Position numbers and translations under genes: made by a program
Part shown: one piece after another, positions 1 through 6,671 of the stretch
Numbering within the stretch: the first letter of the stretch is position 1
How the letters are laid out: the number at the start of each line of letters is the position of its first letter
The notes under the pieces: model-generated
Told to the model about the DNA's origin: nothing
Seen by the model: the letters and a program-made list of their open reading frames with translations, nothing else
Databases searched by the model: none
Assembly (NCBI GenBank): GCA_049433545.1
Contig: JBMTEY010000020.1
Span: forward strand, 1 to 25,485
Reading direction: 5' to 3'
Length of the DNA stretch: 25,485 nucleotides
DNA from: Ga0077527 sp049433545
GTDB lineage: Bacteria; Pseudomonadota; Gammaproteobacteria; Burkholderiales; SG8-41

Positions 1-1
1 C

Positions 2-196
2 ATGACCAAAAACGTCGGCAACACCGAACGCGTGATCCGCGCCATCGTCGGACTCGGGCTCCTGAGCCTGATCGTCATACTCGAAGGCAATGCCCGCTGG
101 TGGGGACTGATCGGCCTGGTGCCGCTGCTGACTGCAGCATTCGGCTACTGCCCGCCGTACGCGATGCTCGGCATCAACACCTGCGCCAAAAAATAG
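2..196 (+). CDS. DUF2892 small inner-membrane protein
   Basis: A 64-residue protein resembling the DUF2892 (YgaP-like membrane segment) family, which is usually about 60-70 residues, so it looks complete although it begins at the second base of the window. The N-terminus (MTKNVGNTERVIRAIVG) is the typical amphipathic lead-in. Two hydrophobic segments follow at about residues 12-27 and 33-45, then the conserved end with a Cys-Pro-Pro-Tyr element and a C-terminal Gly-Ile-Asn-Thr-Cys. Both cysteines of the family (in GYCPPYA and INTC) are present. Function is unknown; some relatives are fused to rhodanese domains. The upstream region is outside the window, so promoter and ribosome site cannot be judged. 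Confidence 0.85.
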   Translation: MTKNVGNTERVIRAIVGLGLLSLIVILEGNARWWGLIGLVPLLTAAFGYCPPYAMLGINTCAKK

Positions 197-345
197 GCCA
201 CGTCACCGGCATCGTCGCCCGGCCGATTGGCGATGAGCCTCGGGACCCGGGGCAGTTGATGGAAACCGCAGATTCCGGCAGCCCCGGATGGCGGATTGGG
301 GGAGAATCGGCGCTCCGCAACCTTCACCGACCCTCCTGCCACTCC

Positions 346-1165
346 ATGACCGGCCCCCTGCTCACCCATGCCGTACACGAAACCCTGCTCGCCGCGCGCC
401 GCGCCGGCAGCGCCGCGGTCGAGTGTTCGCTGGACCTGGAGCGCACGCGGACCACGGTCGCAATTGATGTGAATCACTGGTCGTGGCAGGGCCGTGTTTA
501 CCCGTACCCCGACAGTTGCAGGGAGCGCACCATCCATTACTGGACCGGCAGCGCCTTCGAACCGCTGCAGCGCTACACCGATGCGCTGCTCAAGCTGGTG
601 CCCACCGCATGGGGTGCGCCGACCTTCGAGATCGACGGCATCAAGATGCTGCCCACGGCGCAGGTTTCGCCGTACGCGGATGCCGAAAGGAAGGTCGGCC
701 TCATTGCGCCGAGCGGCAAGGTGGTGCTCGATTGCTGCGGCGGGCTGGGCTATTTCGCGGCGTGGTGCCTGCAGGGCGGCGCGCGCCAGGTGCTGTCGTA
801 CGAAAAAAATCCCGACGTGTTGTGGCTGCGCAGCCTCAACCCGTGGTCGCCGCCGGCGGATCCGCGGCTGACGCTGGCGCAGGGCGACATCGCGCTGGAG
901 ATCACCGCACTGGCCGATGCCTCGGTCGATGCCATCCTGCACGATCCGCCGCGCTTCGGCATCGCCGGCGAACTCTATTCACAGGCGTTCTACGACCAGC
1001 TCGCGCGGGTGATCAAGCGCAGGGGGAAACTTTTTTCATTACACCGGTACGCCGAACAAGCTGACTTCGGGGCGCGATGTGCCGGAGGAAGTGAAAAAAC
1101 GCCTGCAGCGCGCCGGGTTTGCCGTGGCGGTGAACGGCGACGGGCTGCTGGCCGTGCGGCAGTAG
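346..1165 (+). pseudogene. predicted SAM-dependent methyltransferase, frameshifted near the 3' end
   Basis: The protein has a class I methyltransferase fold signature: motif I (VLDCCGGLGYFA) at about residues 127-138, an acidic residue after strand 2 (YEKNP, about 152-156), and a motif IV-like HDPPRF at about 199-204. From memory it resembles the COG2521 'predicted archaeal methyltransferase' group; the substrate is unknown. After residue 230 the reading frame becomes low-complexity Arg/Ala sequence. The family-like C-terminus (HYTGTPNK, then GRDVPEEV, then AGFAV) continues in the +1 frame from 1037 and stops at 1165. Removing one T from the six-T run at 1031-1036 restores a continuous 272-residue protein. 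The ATG at 346 is chosen because homology-like sequence starts there; no clear Shine-Dalgarno precedes it, and the 197-345 gap shows no recognisable promoter. Confidence 0.7.
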
Positions 1166-1177
1166 GCCTGCCCCGGC

Positions 1178-2080
1178 TCATTCCCCTTTGGCGATGCTCT
1201 TCGACGTGGCCTTGAGGATGGCGATGAACTGCCGCGCCGCAGGCGATAGGTAGGCGTCCCTGCGATGGAACACGCCGACGCTGCGCTTGACGCTTAAACC
1301 CCTGACCGGCAGCTCGACCACGCGATAACGGGCCTTGATCTGTTTGAGCAGGCGCTTCGACGAGGTGCCCAGCAGGTCGGTGTTCGCCACCAGCTGGTCG
1401 CGAAAGGTGAGCGAACTGGTCTGCAGCACGTAGTTCAGCGCGTTGCGGCCGCGGTCCTGCATCGCCAGTCCCAGCAGCGCCGGCGTGCTGAAGGCGGTGC
1501 CGGCCCAGCGCTCGCCTTCGAGGTCGTCGAGCGTGACCTGTTTGCGTTTCGCCAGCCGGTGCCGCACCGAAGCGAACACCACGATGGTGTCGTCGAGCAG
1601 GTGTTCCTGCGCGATGTCCGGCTGCGGCGGCGACGGCAGCACGCTGATGCCGAGGTCGAGCCGCCCTTCGCGGATGGCACTGATCGCCGCCTCGTTGGAT
1701 TCGATGGTGACGGCGAGCGTCACGTTGGGCGCCGCGTTGAGCAGCGTGCAGCAGGCGGGCCCCATCAGGTTGTCCATCACACCCGCATGCACGCCCACCC
1801 GCAGGTTGCCGGCACGGCCCTGGCTCAGGTCGGCCACTTCGCGCATCACGTCGTCGCGGGTCTGCCGCAGGCGGCGCACCTTGGACAGCAGCACCTCGCC
1901 GACGTCGGTAAGTTCTATGCCTTTCGGGGTGCGCCGGCACAGTTTGGCGTCCATCGCCTGTTCGAGGCGGCGCAGGCTCACGCTCAGCGCGGGCTGGCTC
2001 AGTCCCAGCGCCTCGGCGGCGCGCCCGACGTGGCCGTGTTCGGCGAGCACGGCGAAATATTCGACGTCGCGGAGATTCAT
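1178..2080 (-). CDS. LysR-family transcriptional regulator
   Basis: A 300-residue protein of standard LysR length. The N-terminal winged helix-turn-helix covers about residues 1-60 (MNLRDVEYFAVLAEHGHVG, then AAEALGLSQPALSVSLRRLE). A linker helix follows, then the periplasmic-binding-protein-like effector domain from about residue 92 (GNLRVGVHAG) to the end, including the usual DLGISV segment. It diverges from the sulfatase/Bug/sulfatase operon across a 141-bp AT-rich gap. That is the classical arrangement for a LysR protein controlling the neighbouring catabolic genes in response to a pathway metabolite, so it is the probable regulator of that operon. Its 3' end converges on the methyltransferase gene with a 12-bp gap. 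The effector is not predictable from the sequence. Confidence 0.93.
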   Translation of the reverse strand: MNLRDVEYFAVLAEHGHVGRAAEALGLSQPALSVSLRRLEQAMDAKLCRRTPKGIELTDVGEVLLSKVRRLRQTRDDVMREVADLSQGRAGNLRVGVHAGVMDNLMGPACCTLLNAAPNVTLAVTIESNEAAISAIREGRLDLGISVLPSPPQPDIAQEHLLDDTIVVFASVRHRLAKRKQVTLDDLEGERWAGTAFSTPALLGLAMQDRGRNALNYVLQTSSLTFRDQLVANTDLLGTSSKRLLKQIKARYRVVELPVRGLSVKRSVGVFHRRDAYLSPAARQFIAILKATSKSIAKGE

Positions 2081-2221
2081 CTGATAAACGGGATTTATGG
2101 AAATTGAATTAATGCATGATTGCTTATATCAAATTGGGGTGTCAACATCGTTGGCGTCACCCTGATCGCCGCCCGCCGTCTCCAGTCATTCCGGGCGCAG
2201 CGCCACCCCGATGGAGTCCGC
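2081..2221. promoter_or_regulatory. divergent LysR/sulfatase control region with candidate operator
   Basis: This 141-bp gap between the divergent regulator and sulfatase genes is AT-rich between about 2087 and 2135, unlike the GC-rich surroundings. It contains a perfect dyad TGAT-N7-ATCA at 2117-2131, similar in size and style to LysR-type sites (T-N11-A), though it is not an exact match. On the plus strand TTGAAT (2104-2109) and TATATC (2125-2130) could be -35/-10 elements, but the 15-bp spacer is short. On the minus strand TTGATA (2132-2127) could serve the regulator. The sulfatase start at 2222 has GGAG (2213-2216) five bases upstream. The operator and promoter assignments are inference. 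Confidence 0.4.
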
Positions 2222-3763
2222 ATGACCGTGAAGCGCCCCAACATCATCCTGATCACCTCCGACCAGCAGCGCGCCGACTGCAACGGCTTCGAGAATCCGC
2301 TGATCAAGACGCCGCACCTCGACTGGCTGGCGCGCGACGGTACGCGCTTCAACGCGTGCATGACGCCCAACCTGGTGTGCCAGCCCTCGCGCGCCTCCAT
2401 CCTCACCGGCCTCCTGCCGCTGACGCACGGCGTGTGGGATAACGGCGTCGACCTCGATCCGCAAGTGGGCGCACGGGGTTTTGCCGGCACGCTGGCCAAG
2501 GCGGGTTACCGCAGCGCCTTCATCGGCAAGGCGCATTTCGCCACCAAGGCCACCTTCGCCCCCACCGGCACGCCGGAATGCAACAAGAGCCAGGCCAAAT
2601 ACGGCCCGGACTGGTACGGCCCCTACATGGGATTCGAATATTGCGAACTCACCGTGCTCGGCCACACCCACCGCACGCGTCCGCTGGATCGCCCGCCGAT
2701 GGGCCATTACGAGCGCTGGTTCGTCTCGCGCGGCAAGAACGAAGAAGGCTACAAGCTGTGGGCGCAGTCGACGCGGCCCGAGACCGGCGCCGCGCAGACC
2801 TGGAGCTCGGCGCTGCCGGTGGCCTGGCACAGCAGCACCTGGACGGCCGACCGCACCATCGACCTGCTGACGCATCACGACAAAAAGAAACCGCTGGCGA
2901 TGTGGGTGTCCTTCCCCGATCCGCACCATCCCTTCGACTGCCCCGAACCGTGGAGCGGGATGTACGACCCGAAGAGCTTGGTGCTGCCCAAGCACCGCAC
3001 GATGGACCTCGAACGCCGGCCGTGGTGGCACAAGGCACAGCTCGAAGGCGTGCCGCAGCTCGCCGACCCGGAGATGCGCAAGTTCCGCGCCGAGGGTTCG
3101 CGGGTGCCGGTGCAGACCGACGCCCAGCTCGCGGAAATGACCGCCAACTACTACGGCATGATTTCGCTGATCGACCACAACGTCGGCCGCATCCTCAGCG
3201 CGCTCGATGACCTCGGTTATGCCGAGGACACGCTGATCGTCTACAGCACTGACCACGGCGACATGCTGGGCAACCACGGCCTCTACCTCAAGGGCCCGAC
3301 ACCCTACGAAGACCTGATGCGGGTGACGATGATCGCGCGCGGCCCCGGCGTTAAAGCCGGCCAGGTGGTGAAAGAACCGGTGTCGACGCTGGACCTTGCG
3401 GCGACCTTCTATGACGCCGCCGGGGTGAAATCGCCGAATGAACTGCAGGGCCGCAGCCTGAAGGACCTGCTCGCCGGAAAAGATGCGCCGCGCGATGCCG
3501 CGTACAGCGAATGGCATGTGCATCCCTCGCGCTGCGGCGTCGGCCTGCAGCTGCGCACGGTGCGCACCAGGGACTGGAAATGCACCTTCGAACTCGGTTC
3601 TGGTGCGGGCGAGATGTACAAGCTGAAGGACGACCCGAAGGAAATGGACAACCTGTTCGACGATCCGGGCTACGCCAAGGTCAGGAAGGAAATGCACGAC
3701 CTGATGCTGGCGCGGCCGGGCAAGATCAATGAAAAACTCGCCGAACCTATCGGCATGGCGTAA
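2222..3763 (+). CDS. cytoplasmic sulfatase / phosphonate monoesterase-like hydrolase
   Basis: A 513-residue member of the type I sulfatase (alkaline phosphatase) superfamily, which hydrolyses sulfate or phosphate/phosphonate esters. The formylglycine motif CQPSR begins at Cys53, the residue converted to the catalytic formylglycine. Metal ligands are probably Asp14 and Gln15 (TSDQQR) and Asp344-His345 (TDHGD). Lys103 and His105 (GKAHF) are the usual active-site pair. The DQ/DH ligand set and the PDPHHPF segment favour the choline-sulfatase/phosphonate-monoester-hydrolase branch over arylsulfatase A. No signal peptide is present. The frame is open to a TTG at 2120, but the ATG at 2222 starts directly at the conserved core (MTVKRPNIILIT) with GGAG five bases before it. 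It is first in an operon with a Bug receptor and a second sulfatase. Substrate is unknown. Confidence 0.9.
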   Translation: MTVKRPNIILITSDQQRADCNGFENPLIKTPHLDWLARDGTRFNACMTPNLVCQPSRASILTGLLPLTHGVWDNGVDLDPQVGARGFAGTLAKAGYRSAFIGKAHFATKATFAPTGTPECNKSQAKYGPDWYGPYMGFEYCELTVLGHTHRTRPLDRPPMGHYERWFVSRGKNEEGYKLWAQSTRPETGAAQTWSSALPVAWHSSTWTADRTIDLLTHHDKKKPLAMWVSFPDPHHPFDCPEPWSGMYDPKSLVLPKHRTMDLERRPWWHKAQLEGVPQLADPEMRKFRAEGSRVPVQTDAQLAEMTANYYGMISLIDHNVGRILSALDDLGYAEDTLIVYSTDHGDMLGNHGLYLKGPTPYEDLMRVTMIARGPGVKAGQVVKEPVSTLDLAATFYDAAGVKSPNELQGRSLKDLLAGKDAPRDAAYSEWHVHPSRCGVGLQLRTVRTRDWKCTFELGSGAGEMYKLKDDPKEMDNLFDDPGYAKVRKEMHDLMLARPGKINEKLAEPIGMA

Positions 3764-3822
3764 CCGGGCACACGCAACACCGCAGGATGAATCAACGCAG
3801 CATTCATAACGAGGAGAACATA

Positions 3823-4779
3823 ATGAAAAGAATCTTTCTTGGAATTTTGGCACTCTGCTTCTGCACCGCGGCGTTCGCGCAGAACTGGCCCAACCGTCCG
3901 ATCCGCGTGCTGGTGGGCTTCGCGCCCGGGGGCACCTCCGACCTGTCGGCGCGGCTGCCCTCGGACATCGTGTCCAAGGAACTCGGCCAGACGGTGCTGG
4001 TCGAGAACCGGCCAGGCGCCTCCGGCGCCATCGCCATCGAGGCGCTGACGCGCAGCGCGGCCGACGGCTACACCCTGGTCTCCGGTTCCGATTCGGCGTT
4101 CTACCAGCCGGTAATCAATCCCAAGCTGCCCTACCGCGCGGACCGGGACCTGGCGCCGATCACCATCCTCGTCAACCAGCCGATCATCATCGCCGTGCAC
4201 CCGGCGCCGGGCTGGAAAAACATCGGCGACATGATCAAGGCCGCCAATGCCCAGCCCGGTGAAGTGCCCTACGCGGTTTCATCGCCGACCGGCACGCAGG
4301 CGCTCGCCGGGCTGCTGTTTTTCCGTCTGGCCAAGGCCAAGCTCACCGCGGTACCTTTCAAGGGAGGCGGTCAGGCGGTAGTGGCGCTGGTCAGCGGAGA
4401 GGTGCCGATCGCCGTGCTCGGATCGGGACCGATCGTGCCGCAGGCAAAAGCCGGCCGCATCAAGATGCTCGCGGTCACTTCCGGCAAGCGTTCCAAGTCG
4501 CTGCCCGAAGTGCCGACGCTCGCGGAACTGGGTTATCCCGAGATCGACATCGCGCAGTGGTTCGGGATCATGGGCAAGGCGGGCACGCCGCCGGAAATCA
4601 TCAACCGCCTGTCGGCGGCCTACAACAAGGCGTTGGACAATCCGACGATCGAGAAACGCCTGTTCAGCGTCGCCGCCGAAACGGTCGGCGGCACACCTGA
4701 AGAAATGGCGGCGCGCATGAAAAGGGAAATGGCGGTGTGGGCGAAAGCGGCGAAAGAAGCAGGCATGGGGAAAAGATAG
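3823..4779 (+). CDS. Bug/TctC-family periplasmic solute receptor
   Basis: A 318-residue extracytoplasmic receptor of the tripartite tricarboxylate transporter type. A Sec signal peptide (KR, hydrophobic core, Ala-Phe-Ala at 17-19) is followed by the diagnostic start of mature Bug proteins, WPNRPIRVLVGFAPGG. Later hallmarks are VENRPGASG, ADGYTL and the PEVPTLAELGYPE block. The ATG at 3823 is chosen over an upstream in-frame ATG (3787) because it begins the signal peptide and has GAGGAG (3811-3816) six bases upstream. It lies between two sulfatase genes: 59 bp after the first and only 3 bp before the second. This suggests it binds the sulfated substrate or its acid product. No TctA/TctB membrane genes are in the window, so it is an orphan receptor, as is common in Bordetella-like genomes. 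Confidence 0.93.
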   Translation: MKRIFLGILALCFCTAAFAQNWPNRPIRVLVGFAPGGTSDLSARLPSDIVSKELGQTVLVENRPGASGAIAIEALTRSAADGYTLVSGSDSAFYQPVINPKLPYRADRDLAPITILVNQPIIIAVHPAPGWKNIGDMIKAANAQPGEVPYAVSSPTGTQALAGLLFFRLAKAKLTAVPFKGGGQAVVALVSGEVPIAVLGSGPIVPQAKAGRIKMLAVTSGKRSKSLPEVPTLAELGYPEIDIAQWFGIMGKAGTPPEIINRLSAAYNKALDNPTIEKRLFSVAAETVGGTPEEMAARMKREMAVWAKAAKEAGMGKR

Positions 4780-4782
4780 GTC

Positions 4783-6129
4783 ATGGCGAAGGATTCAAAA
4801 CCCAACATCGTACTGATCCTCGCCGACAACCTCGGCTGGGGCGAACTGGGCTGCTACAACGGCGGCCTGGTGCGCAGCGCGCCGACACCGCGCATCGATG
4901 CGCTGGCCGCCGAAGGCCTGAAGTTCCTCAACTTCAACGTCGAAAGCGACTGCGTACCGACGCGTTCGGCGCTGATGACCGGGCGCATGCCGATCCGCAC
5001 CGGCGCGCTGCAGTCGGTGCCCGCGGGACTGCCGCAGGGACTGATCCCGTGGGAGATCACGCTGGCGCAACTGCTGTCGGCGCGCGGTTATGCCACCGGC
5101 ATGTACGGCAAATGGCACCTCGGCGACCGCGAAGGGCGTTACCCCAAGGACCGTGGCTTTGACGAGTGGTACGGCCTGCCGCGCACCAGCAACGAAAGCA
5201 TGTTCACCTCGACGCCTGGTTTCGATCCGTCGGTGGTCGACCTGCCCTACGTGATGGAAGGCAAAAAGGGCGAGCCCGCGCGCAACCTCGGCGTCTTCGA
5301 CCTCGAGATGCGCCGCCGCATCGATGCGGAGCTGATCGCGCGCACCAACGATTTCATGCGCCGCCAGGTCAAGGCGAAAGAGCCGTTTTTCGCCTACGTG
5401 CCGATCACCCAGGTGCATTTCCCGACGCTGCCCCACCCTGACTTCGCCGGCAAAACCGGCGCCGGCGATTTTGCCGATTCGATGGTGGAAATGGACCATC
5501 GCGTAGGCCAGGTCATTGATGAAGTGGAGAAACTGGGCATTGCGAAGAACACAGTGTTTTTCTTCGGCAGCGACAACGGCCCCGAATTCCGCAAGCCCTG
5601 GCGCGGCACCGCCGGCATGTGGCGCGGCACCTACCACACCTCGATGGAAGGTTCGCTGCGCGTGCCGTTCATGGTGCGCTGGCCCGGAAAAATCGCGGCG
5701 GGCCGCGTCAGCAACGAAATCGTGCACATCACCGACCTCTACACCACGCTTGCCCGCATCGCCGGCGCCGCAGTGCCGCAGGACCGGCCGATCGACGGCG
5801 TCGACCAGCTGGATTTTTTCCTCGGCAAGCAGGAAAAATCGAACCGCGAGGGTTTCGTGTTCTACATCAAGCAGGAACTGCGCGCCGCGAAGTGGCGCGA
5901 CTGGAAAATGCACATGGTGTGGGAACCGGAACCGAACACCGGCCCCATCCACCTCGAGACGCCGTGGCTGTTCAACGTCACGCGCGACCCCAAGGAGGAA
6001 ACCGAAGTCGGCACCGAGTGCAGTTGGGTGCGCGGGCCGTTCCGGCGCATGATCGATGCCTTCCAGGCCAGCCTGAAAAAACATCCGCCGATCCCGCCGG
6101 GCGCGCCCGACGACTACCAGCCGGGGTAA
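4783..6129 (+). CDS. arylsulfatase A-like sulfatase
   Basis: A 448-residue type I sulfatase. Cys57 in CVPTR is the formylglycine precursor (the Thr variant of C-x-P-S-R). Lys110 and His112 (GKWHLGD) and Asp264-Asn265 (SDNGPE) match the arylsulfatase A active site. At the first metal-ligand pair the usual Asp-Asp is Asp15-Asn16 (ADNLGWGE), a conservative change. No signal peptide is seen, so the enzyme should be cytoplasmic. Its start lies three bases after the Bug receptor stop, showing co-transcription and probably translational coupling. It is only distantly like the first sulfatase of the operon, so the two probably act on different esters or successive steps. No formylglycine-generating enzyme or anaerobic maturase gene is present nearby. 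Confidence 0.9.
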   Translation: MAKDSKPNIVLILADNLGWGELGCYNGGLVRSAPTPRIDALAAEGLKFLNFNVESDCVPTRSALMTGRMPIRTGALQSVPAGLPQGLIPWEITLAQLLSARGYATGMYGKWHLGDREGRYPKDRGFDEWYGLPRTSNESMFTSTPGFDPSVVDLPYVMEGKKGEPARNLGVFDLEMRRRIDAELIARTNDFMRRQVKAKEPFFAYVPITQVHFPTLPHPDFAGKTGAGDFADSMVEMDHRVGQVIDEVEKLGIAKNTVFFFGSDNGPEFRKPWRGTAGMWRGTYHTSMEGSLRVPFMVRWPGKIAAGRVSNEIVHITDLYTTLARIAGAAVPQDRPIDGVDQLDFFLGKQEKSNREGFVFYIKQELRAAKWRDWKMHMVWEPEPNTGPIHLETPWLFNVTRDPKEETEVGTECSWVRGPFRRMIDAFQASLKKHPPIPPGAPDDYQPG

Positions 6130-6151
6130 CTGTAAGCATTCGCCCACGATG

Positions 6152-6182
6152 AATCGACGGCGATTAACGCATGCCGTCGATT
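6152..6182. repeat. perfect 10-bp inverted repeat (hairpin or operator)
   Basis: AATCGACGGC (6152-6161) and GCCGTCGATT (6173-6182) are perfectly complementary arms around an 11-base spacer. The element starts 22 bases after the sulfatase stop codon. It has no T-run on the plus side, so it is not a standard intrinsic terminator. It ends eight bases before a TATAAT (6191-6196), so it could equally be a protein-binding operator for the next operon. It also overlaps an ATG at 6171 that is in frame with the next gene, a reason to prefer the later start for that gene. Confidence 0.6.
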
Positions 6183-6190
6183 GCGGAAGC

Positions 6191-6196
6191 TATAAT
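6191..6196 (+). promoter_or_regulatory. candidate -10 box (TATAAT) of the pilin/lysozyme-inhibitor operon
   Basis: A perfect sigma-70 -10 hexamer lies 28 bases upstream of the chosen start at 6225 and directly downstream of the 10-bp inverted repeat. No good -35 hexamer is visible at 16-18 bp spacing (TTAACG at 6164-6169 is too distant), so activator dependence, or control through the inverted repeat, is possible. Confidence 0.4.
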
Positions 6197-6224
6197 TCGC
6201 CATCCTGAAAATCCTTTCACCGGC

Positions 6225-6671
6225 ATGTCCGCCCCGCACGACAACCCGCCCGACCTGAGCGAACTGATCGCCGGCGCCAGCGACCAGATCGCTGTCGCCG
6301 AAGCGCGGCGCAGAACCCGATTCGAACGCGACGGCCTGGTGCGGCGGATCATGCCCGCTCTTTCGCTGGTCATTCTGCTAGGAGCCGCCCTCTGGTCCGC
6401 CGACCTGCTGTGGCGCCATATCGCGCCGCACACCGAGGAAAAGACCGTGCGCGACCTGACTGCAATCGTCGAGCAGGCGCGGCGCGCGGTGGAGTCGGTG
6501 CGCAACGCCCAGGGCAGCCTGCCCGAGGTCATTCCCAATGCTTCGCTCGCCGCCGTGGTTTTTTATGATTACGCGGGCGATAGCTACCGCCTGATCGCCG
6601 AATCCGGCGCCGTGCGGGTGACGCTGAATCCCGACGGCACACCCACCATCGACAAAGGTCCCGCGAAATGA
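6225..6671 (+). CDS. single-pass membrane protein of unknown function
   Basis: A 148-residue protein that I do not recognise. Residues 1-42 are polar, rich in Ala and Arg, and likely cytoplasmic. A hydrophobic segment spans about 43-64 (IMPALSLVILLGAALWSADLL). A helical stretch at about 72-97 is followed by a small C-terminal region (YDYAGDSYRLI, then VRVTLNPDGTPTI) that looks like the beta end of a minor pilin. It overlaps the pilin-like gene by four bases (ATGA), so the two are translationally coupled and the product may assist pilin assembly or form part of the same structure; this is inference. The ATG at 6225 is preferred to 6171, which would lie inside the inverted repeat and upstream of the TATAAT. 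Confidence 0.75.
   Translation: MSAPHDNPPDLSELIAGASDQIAVAEARRRTRFERDGLVRRIMPALSLVILLGAALWSADLLWRHIAPHTEEKTVRDLTAIVEQARRAVESVRNAQGSLPEVIPNASLAAVVFYDYAGDSYRLIAESGAVRVTLNPDGTPTIDKGPAK

Noticed and set aside
2120..2221. N-terminal extension of the first sulfatase from the TTG at 2120
   Set aside because: It would run through the promoter region, has no family similarity or credible signal peptide, and a good GGAG-ATG start lies at 2222.
2186..3853. 555-codon minus-strand open frame opposite the first sulfatase
   Set aside because: Composition is that of a shadow frame; the sulfatase on the plus strand has all active-site motifs.
4795..6147. 450-codon minus-strand open frame opposite the second sulfatase
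   Set aside because: Same reason: antisense mirror of a well-supported gene.
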